DNA of 64,000 nt from JADLGL01 sp963732865. Its GTDB lineage: Bacteria > Pseudomonadota > Alphaproteobacteria > Rhizobiales > Kaistiaceae. Numbering within the stretch: position 1 is the stretch's first letter; every line of letters starts with the position of its first letter. The position numbers were made by a program, and so were the translations under genes. Under the pieces are notes generated by a model. That model ran no database searches, was not told the origin of the DNA, and saw only the letters and a list, made by a program, of their open reading frames with translations. Of this stretch, positions 8,589 to 17,761 are shown in pieces. Location of the stretch: positions 434,001 to 498,000 of the forward strand of contig CAVTBC010000001.1 of assembly GCA_963732865.1 (NCBI GenBank), in the 5' to 3' direction.

Positions 8589-9387
8589 TGCTCACTCCTT
8601 GCGGGCGCTCCGTGCGGGGCGTCCTGATCATCAGCGGCGCGAAAGTGGCCGCCTGCCGCAGCTGCAATTTGCCCTCGCGCGCCAGTTCCAGACTCGCGCC
8701 GAAGCTGCTGGCCATCACCGTCCGCCGCGTCGCCTCGGCGACGAGATAGGGCGACATGAAGACCGTCAGCGGCGTCCATTCGGCGATCTCGCCGATAATC
8801 CGCGACAGCGCCTCACGGGCGTCGACGAGCGACCAGACCACCCGCTTGGGCAAATGGACGACCGTGTTCTGCACCTGACGCCGGCGAATGCGGCCATAGG
8901 CCGACAGAAGATCGTACAACGTTGCCGAGTAGGCGCTCTTCCGTTCGATCCGGATCTCAGGCTCGCCGCGGGCGAAAACGTTGCGGCCAAGGCGGTCACG
9001 GCTCATCAAGAGGCTCGCCGCTTTCCGCATCGCCTCAAGCCGCTGCAGGCGCAGCGCCAGCGCCGCCGCCAGTTCCTCGCCGGTCGGCTCGTCGTCCTCG
9101 ACGGGATCGGGGAGAAGCAGCCGCGATTTGAGGTAGGCGAGCCACGCGGCCATCACGAGGTAATCGCCGGCCAGCTCAAGCTTCAGCGCTTTGCTGCGCT
9201 CGATGAACTGCAAATACTGTTCGGCCAAGGCGAGAACGGAAATCTTGGCGAGGTCGACCTTCTGCGTCCGGGCAAGATCGAGGAGCAGGTCGAGCGGTCC
9301 TTCGAAGCCGTCGACGTCGACAACCAGCATCTCCGCCTGCTGACGCGGATCGTCTTCCCACAAATCGTGCTGCGGAGCGGAGGTCAT
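8581..9387 (-). CDS. scpA: Segregation and condensation protein A (kleisin)
   Basis: A 268-residue kleisin bridging the SMC heads. The N-terminal motif VDGFEGPLDLLLDLARTQKVDL is diagnostic, and the central segment EYLVMAAWLAYLKSRLLLP-like (here DYLVMAAWLAYLKSRL) is typical. The C-terminal winged helix ends near residue 250. It lies downstream of the SPOR gene across a 93-bp gap where many Hyphomicrobiales carry nagZ, and overlaps scpB. Confidence 0.95.
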   Translation of the reverse strand: MTSAPQHDLWEDDPRQQAEMLVVDVDGFEGPLDLLLDLARTQKVDLAKISVLALAEQYLQFIERSKALKLELAGDYLVMAAWLAYLKSRLLLPDPVEDDEPTGEELAAALALRLQRLEAMRKAASLLMSRDRLGRNVFARGEPEIRIERKSAYSATLYDLLSAYGRIRRRQVQNTVVHLPKRVVWSLVDAREALSRIIGEIAEWTPLTVFMSPYLVAEATRRTVMASSFGASLELAREGKLQLRQAATFAPLMIRTPRTERPQGVSNG

Positions 9388-9480
9388 GAACCCATTCCGA
9401 ACGACTGCCTCGCCAAGCGAATCACGCCGCGATTATGGCGGCGTGATGGGGCGAACGCGACCCCGGGCCAGGTCTGTCCG

Positions 9481-11229
9481 CTAATAGCGTTGGATGAACG
9501 AGTCGATCCCGACGGCGGCGAGGCGCTGGCGGAGCGCGTCGGCGTCGGCCGCGGAATACGGCCCGAACAGAACGCGGTAATAGGTGCCCTGCGGCAGCTC
9601 GGCTCGGTCAATGGCGGTCGGCTGGCCGGTGAGCACTGATGGTGCACGGGTCACGAGATCCTGCAGCGTCGACTGCGCCGCCGCCTCAGTGCCCTGCGCC
9701 GACACCTGAACATAGATACCGGCGGCAATCGCCGTGGCGGTGGTCGGTGTGTTGGCCACCTGAGCCGGCGCCGTTGTTGTCGTGGTGGCTGCGGGCGTTT
9801 CAGCGGCGGGCGTCGCCGGCGTCTCGGCGGCGGGCGTCTGTGCCGGCGCCGTTTCGGCCGCCGGTGTTTCGACTACCGGCGTCGCGGCAACCGGCGTTTC
9901 GGCCGTCGGCGCCGGGGTGTTGGCGGCCGTCTCAATCGCGGGCTCGGCTGGCGTGTCGGCTGCGGGCGCGGCTCCGTTGGCGGGCGTCGTGTTGTTGTTC
10001 ACGATCGTGCCGTCCGGCAGCACGGTTACGGTCCGGACCATACGCGGCAGGTCGGCGGCATTCCCGGTATCGTCCGCCTCGGGCGCGAGGATCGCGGCTA
10101 TGCCGTCGTCGGCCGGCGCCGCGTTGCCGACATTGGTAACCGGCTCGGCGCCGTCGAGGAGCGTCTCGTTCGGTGCGGCTGCGCCGTCGGGATCGACACG
10201 GTCGAACACGACATTGGCCGGGTCCGTGGTCGTGGTCTCGTCGGGGAATATCCGGGTCGGGCTGTCATCGGCGGTAATCAGCGGCGGTTCACCGGTGGTC
10301 CCCGCTCCGCCGCGCAACACCAGAACCGCGGCCGTGCCGATCGCCACGACGAGCAAGATGCCGAAGACGGAATAGTAGCGCCGGCCGCGACGGCGCGAAC
10401 GGTAATGCGTCTCGCCATACGGGTCGGCATCGAGCCTGTGATCACGATGGCGGGGCTGCGGCGCGGGCGGCGGGACGTGCGCGGTCTCGTCGACGAATGC
10501 CTCGGCGGCAGCCAGAGATTCCTGGTACACGGGATCGATCGATTCCGGCTCGGCGTCGAGGCCCCAATCTTCCTGATCGTCGAAGCCCGAGAGCGGTGCC
10601 AATGGCTCCAGATCCTCAACCGGTTCGTCGGTTGTTGCGGCCCAGCCAGAGCGAGGAACGGGCGCCGGCACTGGCGCGGCGGCAGCCTCAGTCGATAGCG
10701 CATTCGGGTTGAAGGCCGGCCCGCCGCGATTGCTGCGCAGGCTGAAACCGCTGAAGGCAGAACGGAAGCCCGAGGGCGCGGGTGGCGGCGCGGCGGGCGC
10801 CGGTTCAGGATCCGGCTCCGGGTCGTTCAGTTCATCGGCGAACGCTTCGGCGCCGTCGTCATAGGCTTGATACACGGCCTCATCATACGGCTCGTCGCCG
10901 TCTTCCTCGGCCGCGTATTCAACCGGTTCCTCTTCGCCGGCCATCTCTTCTTCGGCGTAGAAGGGCGGCTCCTCGTCAGGCTCGCCGGCGGCGGCAAAGG
11001 TCGCCTGCAGATCGCTGAGCAGCTCGGCCTCAAGGTCGCGCGCGAGGTCCGCTTCGGAAATGCCTGATTCATCTTCGAAGACGCTGCGGCGGCGCGGCTC
11101 ATCGAAGGTCGAGCGGCCGGAAACGATACGCGCCAATTCGACCAGCGGATCGTCCTCAACGGACTCCGGCTGTGCCTCGCGGCCTGTTCTCGGGCGAGCC
11201 ATTGCGGTCATGGGCGTACGCTCATCCAT
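9481..11229 (-). CDS. SPOR-domain membrane protein with long acidic cytoplasmic region
   Basis: 582 residues. Residues 1-280 are very rich in Asp, Glu, Pro and Ala and probably disordered. A basic patch (RSRRRGRRYY) precedes a single membrane span at about residues 286-306. The periplasmic stretch is Thr/Ala/Pro-rich and low complexity, and a C-terminal SPOR domain covers about residues 505-582 (from GIYVQVSAQGTEAAA to the end). SPOR domains bind denuded glycan at the division site. The gene lies between argS and scpA as in many Hyphomicrobiales, so a division or septal role is likely. The specific function is unknown. Confidence 0.88.
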   Translation of the reverse strand: MDERTPMTAMARPRTGREAQPESVEDDPLVELARIVSGRSTFDEPRRRSVFEDESGISEADLARDLEAELLSDLQATFAAAGEPDEEPPFYAEEEMAGEEEPVEYAAEEDGDEPYDEAVYQAYDDGAEAFADELNDPEPDPEPAPAAPPPAPSGFRSAFSGFSLRSNRGGPAFNPNALSTEAAAAPVPAPVPRSGWAATTDEPVEDLEPLAPLSGFDDQEDWGLDAEPESIDPVYQESLAAAEAFVDETAHVPPPAPQPRHRDHRLDADPYGETHYRSRRRGRRYYSVFGILLVVAIGTAAVLVLRGGAGTTGEPPLITADDSPTRIFPDETTTTDPANVVFDRVDPDGAAAPNETLLDGAEPVTNVGNAAPADDGIAAILAPEADDTGNAADLPRMVRTVTVLPDGTIVNNNTTPANGAAPAADTPAEPAIETAANTPAPTAETPVAATPVVETPAAETAPAQTPAAETPATPAAETPAATTTTTAPAQVANTPTTATAIAAGIYVQVSAQGTEAAAQSTLQDLVTRAPSVLTGQPTAIDRAELPQGTYYRVLFGPYSAADADALRQRLAAVGIDSFIQRY

Positions 11230-11294
11230 CCTGCTGGAGCCGATGCTCCCTGTTCCAGGCCCCCTCGCCCTTCCCTTGCGGTTCGAGCAATACT

Positions 11295-13067
11295 TTACCG
11301 CATTTCCTCAGGCGCTTGAACGCCAAGAATAGCCAGTCCCGAGCGCAACACCAAATTCGCGGCATGAACGAGAGCCAGCCTCGCATTGGTCAAGCTTGCG
11401 CGCTCGTGGTTAATGAATCGTAAGTCCGGCTCTTCCTTGCCGCGATTCCATTGCGCATGAAAGTCTGCAGCCAACTCATACAGATAAAAGGCGATTCGGT
11501 GCGGCTCATGCGCCGTCACGGCGGCGTCGACAATCCGTGGATAGTCGGCAAGCCGCCGCATCAGTGCGAACTCGCCTGAATCGCTTAGCGGCTCGACATA
11601 GGCAGCGTCAACACGGCCCTGGTCGAGGGCGGTGCGAAACGCGGTCACATCGATGCCCGCTTCGGCGGCCTGGCGAAAAACCGAGCACGTCCGGGCGTGG
11701 GCATATTGGACGTAGAAGACCGGGTTGTCCTTCGACTGCTCGGTGACCTTCTGGAAGTCGAAATCAAGCGGTGCGTCGCTCTTGCGATAGACCATCATGA
11801 AGCGCACCGGATCGGGCCCAACCTCATCGACGACGTCGCGCAGGGTGACGAAGTCTCCCGACCGCTTCGACATCTTCACCGGCTCGCCGCCGCGGAAGAG
11901 CTTGACCAGCTGACAGATCTTGACGTCGAGCGACGCCTTGCCGCCCGACATCCCCACCACGGCCGCCTGGATGCGCTTCACATAGCCGCCATGATCGGCG
12001 CCGAGGACATCGACCATGCTTCTGAAACCACGGAGATATTTGTCGTAGTGGTAGGCGATGTCGCCGGCGAAATAGGTGTAGCTGCCGTCGGATTTCATCA
12101 GCGGCCTGTCGAGATCGTCGCCAAACTGGGTCGAGCGGAACAGGGTCTGGTCGCGGTCCTCCCAGTCCTCCGGCAACTGGCCCTTCGGCGGCGGCAGCCG
12201 GCCGACATAGATCAGCCCCTGAGCCTCCAGCGACTGGATCGCCTCAGCGATCCGGTCCTTGCCGTCGCGGAGCGACCGCTCGGAAAAGAAGACGTCGTGG
12301 CCGATCTTGAGCGCGTCAAGGTCGTCGCGGATCATCGCCATCATCTCGTCGATGGCCACGGCGCGAACGAGCGGCAACCACTCGTCTTCCGGCATTGAGA
12401 GAAGCGCATTGCCGTGCAGATCGGCCAACGCGGCGCCCACCGGCTTCAGGTAGTCGCCCGGATAGAGCCCGTCGGGAATGTCACCCACCGTCTCGCCAAG
12501 CGCTTCGCGGTATCGGAGGAATGCCGAACGGGCCAGCACATCCACCTGCGCGCCAGCGTCGTTGATGTAGAATTCGCGGGTGACGGCATAGCCGGCCGTA
12601 TCGAGGAGGCTGGCGATCGTGTCGCCGAGGACGGCGCCGCGGCAATGGCCGACATGGAGCGGGCCGGTCGGATTGGCCGAGACGAATTCGACATTGACCG
12701 CCTCGCCGCGACCCCGGTTGCTACGGCCATAATCGGCGCCGGAGCGGATGAGGTCTGCCAGAAAACGGCGCCAGAAGTCGGCCGTCAGGGTCAGATTGAT
12801 GAAGCCCGGGCCGGCGATATCGATACGCTCGATATCCGGATCGCCGCGCAGGCCCTCCGCAAATGCCTCGGCCAGATCCCGCGGTTTCGTCCTAAGCGGC
12901 TTGGCCAGGACCATCGCAGCGTTGGTCGAAAGTTCGCCATGCGTCGGGTCCCGCGGCGGCTCGACCACGATTTTGGACAGGTCCGGGTCGGCAGCGCCAA
13001 ATCCGGCCTCAGCCACACGGCGGACCACGGCGTCGATCCGCTTCGTGAAGACCTCGAAAACGTTCAT
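11295..13067 (-). CDS. argS: Arginyl-tRNA synthetase
   Basis: A 590-residue class I aaRS. The N-terminal Add1 domain is followed by the HIGH-like motif in NPTGPLHVGHCRGAV (about residues 130-144), the KMSKRSGDFVTL region, and a C-terminal anticodon-binding domain ending at ILGVQAPEEMR. Length fits the family. Downstream is the SPOR gene (65 bp). Upstream is the frameshifted dgt (38 bp), the usual dgt-argS-SPOR order. Confidence 0.96.
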   Translation of the reverse strand: MNVFEVFTKRIDAVVRRVAEAGFGAADPDLSKIVVEPPRDPTHGELSTNAAMVLAKPLRTKPRDLAEAFAEGLRGDPDIERIDIAGPGFINLTLTADFWRRFLADLIRSGADYGRSNRGRGEAVNVEFVSANPTGPLHVGHCRGAVLGDTIASLLDTAGYAVTREFYINDAGAQVDVLARSAFLRYREALGETVGDIPDGLYPGDYLKPVGAALADLHGNALLSMPEDEWLPLVRAVAIDEMMAMIRDDLDALKIGHDVFFSERSLRDGKDRIAEAIQSLEAQGLIYVGRLPPPKGQLPEDWEDRDQTLFRSTQFGDDLDRPLMKSDGSYTYFAGDIAYHYDKYLRGFRSMVDVLGADHGGYVKRIQAAVVGMSGGKASLDVKICQLVKLFRGGEPVKMSKRSGDFVTLRDVVDEVGPDPVRFMMVYRKSDAPLDFDFQKVTEQSKDNPVFYVQYAHARTCSVFRQAAEAGIDVTAFRTALDQGRVDAAYVEPLSDSGEFALMRRLADYPRIVDAAVTAHEPHRIAFYLYELAADFHAQWNRGKEEPDLRFINHERASLTNARLALVHAANLVLRSGLAILGVQAPEEMR

Positions 13068-13105
13068 CTGGCGGCAAATTCCGGCGGGTTGTTCAGCCGC
13101 CGCGC

Positions 13106-14343
13106 CTAGCCGAAATCCGGCACCTGGTCAAACAGGCGGCGATATTCGGCCAGCGCGAATTGGTCAGTCATGCCGGCGAGGAAATCGGCGATGCGCCGGC
13201 CCCGCCGTTGGTCGTCATCGGCGCCCCTGCGCCAATCCGGCGGCAGCGCCTCCGGGTCCGGCCAATAGCGAGCGAACAAAGCGGCGACCAAATCCTCGGC
13301 CCGATCCATCACCTCCATCACCTGCGCGCTCTGATAGAGCTCGGCCTTGAGGTAGCGCTTGATCGTCTGCTCGGCCTCACCGGTTTGCGCGGAAAAAGCG
13401 ATGGTGACGTGCCCGGCGCGCCGGATGCCGTCGGCGGAGGGCGGCACAGACATCATGCGGCGGCGCGCCTCGGCCAGCACATCCTCCACCAGCCAGTTAA
13501 TCAGCGGCGGACGAGCTCCGGCACCATTCTTTCGCGCGGCAGGCCCGGATAGTCCTGCTCGATGCCGGCCAGCAGCGCCCCGAGCGCGGGGACTTGAGCA
13601 AGGCCTTCGAGGTCGAGCAGCCCCGAGCGGAGGCCGTCGTCGATATCATGCGCGTCATAGGCGATATCGTCGGCGATGGCCGCACACTGCGCCTCGCCAC
13701 CGGCGAAGGTCGACAGCATCAGATCGCGCCAATCACTGAGCACGGCGATCGTCGGCGGGATCCCGGCGCCGCGCAAAGGCGTGCCCGCCGCATCGGTGAT
13801 CGGACCATTGTGCTTGGCGAGCCCCTCAAGGACCTCCCATGAGAGGTTCAGCCCGTCGAAGCGCGGATAGCGGTGCTCCAGCCGGGTGACGACGCGGAGG
13901 CTCTGGATATTGTGGTCGAAGCCGCCGAAGGCCGCGGCGGCACGCGCCAGCCCCCTCTCGCCGGAATGGCCGAAGGGCGGATGGCCGAGATCATGGGCGA
14001 GAGCGATGGCCTCAGTGAGGTCCTCGTTGAGGCCAAGCGCCCGCGCCAGCGACCGGGCGATCTGGGCGACTTCCAGAGTGTGCGTGAGCCGGGTCCGGTA
14101 GTGGTCGCCCTCCCCGGCAAAGAAGACCTGGGTTTTCCCCTTGAGCCGACGGAAACTGGTGGCGTGGACAATCCTGTCCCGGTCGCGCTGAAAGGCGCTA
14201 CGCCAAGGCGATGGCGCCTCGGCATAGAACCGGCCGCGGCTCGCCGCGGGGTCGGAGGCGAAAGGCGAAGCCGGGACCGTCACGCCGTGAACGGCGGCAA
14301 TGCTGCTGCCCTGGCGGTTGATTGACACAAATCGGGCCCCCAC
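13106..14343 (-). pseudogene. dgt: dGTPase-like deoxynucleotide triphosphohydrolase, split by a frameshift
   Basis: Two frames together make one Dgt-like HD-domain protein of about 400 residues. The N-terminal part (13501-14343) has RDRDRIVHATSFRRLKGKTQVF, the HD pair AHDLGHPPFGHSGE, and DDIAYDAHDIDDG. The C-terminal part (13106-13489) continues the family (EDVLAEARRRMMSVPP to VPDFG). The first frame ends PELVRR then TGA. One extra base would give RRLINWLVEDVLAEARR, which joins the second frame cleanly, so a single-base deletion near 13500-13512 explains the break. All catalytic HD residues lie in the first part. It could be a real mutation, a sequencing error, or rarely recoding. The start is a GTG at 14343 with AAGG upstream; a GTG at 14283 is an alternative. 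Confidence 0.85.
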
Positions 14344-14385
14344 CTAACCTTCATCACGCTTGGCCTGAAGCCAGGGACAATCTCG

Positions 14386-14742
14386 ATGAACATTGTTGCC
14401 GATGACACCGCCACCGCCGCTCCTGTCAAGGTGAGCGACCGCGCCGCCACGAAGATCGCCGGTCTGATTGCCGGCGACCGCGAGAGCATTGCGCTCCGTA
14501 TCAGCGTCGAAGGCGGCGGCTGCTCCGGGTTCCAGTACAAGTTCGATCTGGTGCCGGCGACCGAAGCGGATGACATTGTCGTCCGCAATGGCGATGCCGT
14601 CGTTGCGATCGACCCCATCTCCCTGCCTTATATGCTCGGCTCGGAGATCGACCTCGTCGCCAATCTAATGGGCGAAGGGCTTGAGGTGCACAATCCGCTG
14701 GCGACCTCGTCCTGCGGCTGCGGCACCAGCTTCGCCATCTGA
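14386..14742 (+). CDS. erpA: Iron-sulfur cluster insertion protein ErpA (A-type carrier)
   Basis: A 118-residue A-type Fe-S carrier that delivers clusters to apo-proteins. The three cluster cysteines are visible: GGCSGFQY, and the paired Cys in the terminal TSSCGCGTSF. Length and spacing fit ErpA/IscA. It is divergent from dgt, and 27 bp upstream of a VOC gene in the same direction. Adjacency to dgt is common in alphaproteobacteria. Confidence 0.93.
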   Translation: MNIVADDTATAAPVKVSDRAATKIAGLIAGDRESIALRISVEGGGCSGFQYKFDLVPATEADDIVVRNGDAVVAIDPISLPYMLGSEIDLVANLMGEGLEVHNPLATSSCGCGTSFAI

Positions 14743-14769
14743 TCTGACGGACGTCGGCCGTCCGCCCGC

Positions 14770-15156
14770 ATGCAGCTCGGCCCACTCCATCAAATCGCGC
14801 TCGCGGCCGGCGACGATCTGGACGCCATGGTCGCCTTCTATACCGACGTACTGCAGTTGCCGTTTCTTGGCCGGTTCGATCCGCCCGGCCTCGCCTTTTT
14901 CGATGCCGACGGCGTCAGGCTGCTCCTCTCGGCCGAGGCGCCCAAGGCGCAGCTCTATTTCCGCATCGACGACATCGCCGCTGCAGCACGGGCGCTGAGT
15001 GAACGCGGGGCCGTCTTCAAGGGCGACCCCGTGATGGTACACCGCGACGATGCCGGTCAGTTCGGCGCCGCCGGCGAAGAAGAATGGATGCTGTTCCTTG
15101 AGGATCCGGCGGGCAACCTCATCGTGATCGCCGAACGCCGGTTGCCCGCCGTCTAA
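14770..15156 (+). CDS. VOC (glyoxalase/bleomycin resistance) family protein
   Basis: A 128-residue single VOC module with the two beta-alpha-beta-beta-beta halves. His near the N-terminus (GPLHQIALAAG) and Glu in NLIVIAERRL near the C-terminus match typical metal-ligand positions, and EWMLFLEDPAGNLIV is a classic second-half motif. Substrate unknown. It follows erpA by 27 bp and its stop overlaps the convergent hydrolase by 4 bp. Confidence 0.85.
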   Translation: MQLGPLHQIALAAGDDLDAMVAFYTDVLQLPFLGRFDPPGLAFFDADGVRLLLSAEAPKAQLYFRIDDIAAAARALSERGAVFKGDPVMVHRDDAGQFGAAGEEEWMLFLEDPAGNLIVIAERRLPAV

Positions 15157-16136
15157 ACGTGCCGTCTCAGCCAATCGAGAATCGCGGCGAGCGCCTCTGG
15201 ATCGAGGCGCTTGTCGGAGGCGTTGTATTCGAGCGCCGCAGCACCGATGAGCTCGGCGCGTGGCTTAGGTTCGTATTTGAGCACATGGTCGGCGTTCTGG
15301 GGGAAAAGGAACGTGACGTCGTCACGACCCGCGGTCGCCTCTTCCATTGGCTCTCCGTCGGCCTGCCAGTCGACCTGCACGTCCTTCTTGCCGATCACGC
15401 AGAGCACCGGCACGTGAACCTCCGGCAGGAGACTGGCCGAATCAGCCATCCAAAGCTCACGCGCAAAGGGTTGGTTCATCGGCGAGGCAACGCTGAGGAT
15501 GAGATTGCGGGCCCCTTCCGGTAGGGCCGGGTCGGGCGCCGCCGGCTCGCCCGCAAGGAAGCGAGCGATGGCCTGGTCGTAGAGCGCCATGAGCGCATCG
15601 CCGTTCGGGAACGCAGTAGCGGCCGCCGCGAGTTGGGCGCGGGCGACGACGCCGACCGCCCGGCCCGGCGGACCGATCAGAACAAGGCCGGCAAGGGGAA
15701 TGGTTGGTTTGGAGGCCTGATAGTTGAGGGCGTGCAGCGTCCCCTCGCTATTGCCGATCGCGAAGATACGGTCGGCGCGCACCTTGCCTTGTTCGATGAG
15801 GGTGTGAATTGCGCCAGCCAACTCGTCGAGGTGGCTCTGCATGCTGAGCTTGCCGGCAAGGACCCGCATGTTCTCCATGGCGCGCGGCCCCGAAGCGCGT
15901 TTGTCGTAGCGGAACGAAGCGAAGCCCGACCCGGCAAGCGCCCCGGCAAGCAGCCGGGCACTTCCGTTGCTGCCGGGCAGGAGCGGCGAGTTCCAGTCGC
16001 GGTCAGTCGGACCGCTGCCGGCAATCATGACGACCGCCGGATACGGCCCCTTGCCGTTGGGATACACTACGGTGCCATCGACTGTGGTCTGGCCAAGTGA
16101 CCAACTGACGTCGCCGCTCGTACTGTTTTCGGCCAT
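15153..16136 (-). CDS. Alpha/beta hydrolase family protein
   Basis: About 327 residues from the ATG at 16136; an ATG at 16148 is possible, while the longest frame (to 16193) would overlap the osmC stop. A strand followed by MIAGSGPTDRDWN forms the oxyanion region. The nucleophile elbow is AIGNSEGTLHA (GxSxG with Glu after Ser), the acid is likely in VIGKKDVQVDW, and the catalytic His is in NADHVLKYE. No signal peptide. Similar to the YqiA/BAAT-like dienelactone hydrolase families, though I cannot name a substrate. It lies 34 bp downstream of the osmC-like gene. Confidence 0.83.
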   Translation of the reverse strand: MAENSTSGDVSWSLGQTTVDGTVVYPNGKGPYPAVVMIAGSGPTDRDWNSPLLPGSNGSARLLAGALAGSGFASFRYDKRASGPRAMENMRVLAGKLSMQSHLDELAGAIHTLIEQGKVRADRIFAIGNSEGTLHALNYQASKPTIPLAGLVLIGPPGRAVGVVARAQLAAAATAFPNGDALMALYDQAIARFLAGEPAAPDPALPEGARNLILSVASPMNQPFARELWMADSASLLPEVHVPVLCVIGKKDVQVDWQADGEPMEEATAGRDDVTFLFPQNADHVLKYEPKPRAELIGAAALEYNASDKRLDPEALAAILDWLRRHV

Positions 16137-16170
16137 CGACCCAACCATCTCCGGGCGAAGTGGTGTCACG

Positions 16171-16593
16171 CTAGCTCGAGAACGTCGCCTCAAGCGTGAC
16201 CGGTAGGCTAAGCGCCTTGGCCACCGGGCAGTTCTGCCGGGTCAAATCGGCGATCCGCTGGAAGTCTGTGTCGTCGATCCCCTGCACCTTGGCGCGCGCC
16301 TTGAGGTGGATGCGGGTGATCGCGAAGCCGCCGCCGACCTGCGGATGGACCTCGACGGTGGCTTCGCTGTCGACATGCTCGGGCTTGAAGCCGGCCGCGT
16401 CGAGATCGGCCGACAGGGCCATGGAGAAGCAGCCGGCAATGGCGGCGGCAATCATTTCTTCCGGGTTGGTGCCGGCTCCCTCGCCGAAGCGGGAGGCATC
16501 GGTAAAGGCGCCGCTGTAGTCAGCGAACTGCATTTCGCCGCGGCCTTCTTTCAGGTTTCCCTCCCAGACGGCATTAGCGTGACGGACTGGCAT
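16171..16593 (-). CDS. OsmC/Ohr family thiol peroxidase
   Basis: 140 residues. The two redox cysteines are in AGCFSMALSADL and RQNCPVAKALSL, the standard OsmC positions, and the N-terminus contains RHANAVWEGNLKEGRGEM. The family reduces organic hydroperoxides. Here it is more OsmC-like than Ohr-like, judged by the GRGEM and EGAGTNPEE segments. It follows the SMR gene by 15 bp and may share its transcript. Confidence 0.9.
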   Translation of the reverse strand: MPVRHANAVWEGNLKEGRGEMQFADYSGAFTDASRFGEGAGTNPEEMIAAAIAGCFSMALSADLDAAGFKPEHVDSEATVEVHPQVGGGFAITRIHLKARAKVQGIDDTDFQRIADLTRQNCPVAKALSLPVTLEATFSS

Positions 16594-16608
16594 TCATCTC
16601 TCCTGAGT

Positions 16609-16938
16609 TCAGTGGCCGGAAGCGCTTGAAAACAGATAGATCACGGCAACGCCGCTGAGGATCAAGAGCATTCCGGCAATGGCGGCAAAATCGAGCGTCT
16701 GCTTGAACCATACGATCCCGATGATCGAAATGAGAACGATGCCGACCCCGCTCCAAATCGCGTAGGCGACACCGACCGGAATCGTGCGCAGCGTCAACGA
16801 CAGGAGGTAGAACGCTAGCACATAGCCAAGGACCGTCACCACAGAAGGCGTCAGCCGCGTCATGCCGTTGGACAGCTTGAGAGAACTGGTGGCCGCGACT
16901 TCACTCATGATCGCCGCTGCGAGATAAAGGTAGTTCAT
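16609..16938 (-). CDS. SMR family multidrug efflux protein (EmrE/SugE-like)
   Basis: 109 residues starting at the ATG at 16938; a longer frame to 17028 would run into xthA. Four predicted membrane spans. The essential membrane Glu is at position 13 (AAAIMSEVAATSSLK), and AYAIWSGVGIVLI carries the conserved Trp and Gly of the family. It acts as a proton-coupled antiporter of cationic compounds. It is divergent from xthA with only 31 bp between start codons. Confidence 0.92.
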   Translation of the reverse strand: MNYLYLAAAIMSEVAATSSLKLSNGMTRLTPSVVTVLGYVLAFYLLSLTLRTIPVGVAYAIWSGVGIVLISIIGIVWFKQTLDFAAIAGMLLILSGVAVIYLFSSASGH

Positions 16939-16969
16939 TGCCCATCCTTCGCCGCCGGAGCCTTGTTCA

Positions 16970-17752
16970 TTGCGGATAGCCACCTGGAACATCAACGGGG
17001 TCAAGGCCCGCCTCGACACCGCCGTCAAATGGCTGGCGACGGCGAAGCCCGACGTCGTTTGCCTGCAGGAAACGAAGTCCGAGGACGAGAGCTTTCCAAC
17101 CGCACCGTTCGAAGACCTTGGCTACAACATCGCCCAGCACGGCCAGAAGGGCTTCAACGGCGTTGCCCTCTTCTCCAAGTTCCCAATCGAAGAAGTGCAT
17201 TTCGCTCTGGCCGGCGACGAGAGTGACACGCAGGCGCGTTTCGTCGAGGGCGTGATCTCCGTCGAGGGCGGCGCGGTGCGCATCGCTTCGCTCTACCTGC
17301 CGAACGGCAATCCGCTGGGCAGCGACAAGTTTGCCTACAAGCTCGCCTGGATCGAACGGCTGCAGGCCTGGATCGCGGAGCGCCTGGAAGCCGAGGAGAT
17401 GTTCCTGCTCGGCGGTGACTTCAACATCATTCCCGAGCCGCGCGACGCGCGCTTCCCGGAGAACTGGGCCGGCGACGCGCTCTACCAGCCGGAGAGCCGG
17501 GCCGCCTGGCGCCGGCTCGTCAATCTCGGGCTTACCGACGCGCTGCGGGCGGCCAGCGATGCGGCTGGGCAATTCACCTTCTGGGACTATCAGGCTGGCG
17601 CCTGGCAAAAGAACAACGGCATCCGCATCGACCACTTCCTGATGTCGCCGCAGGCCGCGGATCGGCTGCGTTCCGTCGCCATTGAGAAGCGCACGCGCGG
17701 CTGGGACAAGCCGTCAGATCACGTGCCGCTGGTGGTGGAAATCGACGTCTGA
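16970..17752 (+). CDS. xthA: Exodeoxyribonuclease III / AP endonuclease
   Basis: 260 residues, with the EEP nuclease motifs in order: MRIATWNINGVKARL, VCLQETKSED (metal Glu), LGGDFNIIPEPRD, FTFWDYQAGAW, GIRIDHFLMS and SDHVPLVVEIDV (catalytic His). Repairs abasic sites and 3'-blocked ends. The start is a TTG at 16970; GGAG lies about 9 nt upstream, and no ATG or GTG in frame gives the conserved N-terminus. The 3' end is 9 bp from the convergent Sel1 gene. Confidence 0.94.
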   Translation: MRIATWNINGVKARLDTAVKWLATAKPDVVCLQETKSEDESFPTAPFEDLGYNIAQHGQKGFNGVALFSKFPIEEVHFALAGDESDTQARFVEGVISVEGGAVRIASLYLPNGNPLGSDKFAYKLAWIERLQAWIAERLEAEEMFLLGGDFNIIPEPRDARFPENWAGDALYQPESRAAWRRLVNLGLTDALRAASDAAGQFTFWDYQAGAWQKNNGIRIDHFLMSPQAADRLRSVAIEKRTRGWDKPSDHVPLVVEIDV

Positions 17753-17761
17753 GGCAGCCCG

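Noticed and set aside
9384..9647. Candidate nagZ remnant between the SPOR gene and scpA
   Set aside because: The frame overlaps both true genes and has no glycosidase motif; the gap itself is only 93 bp.
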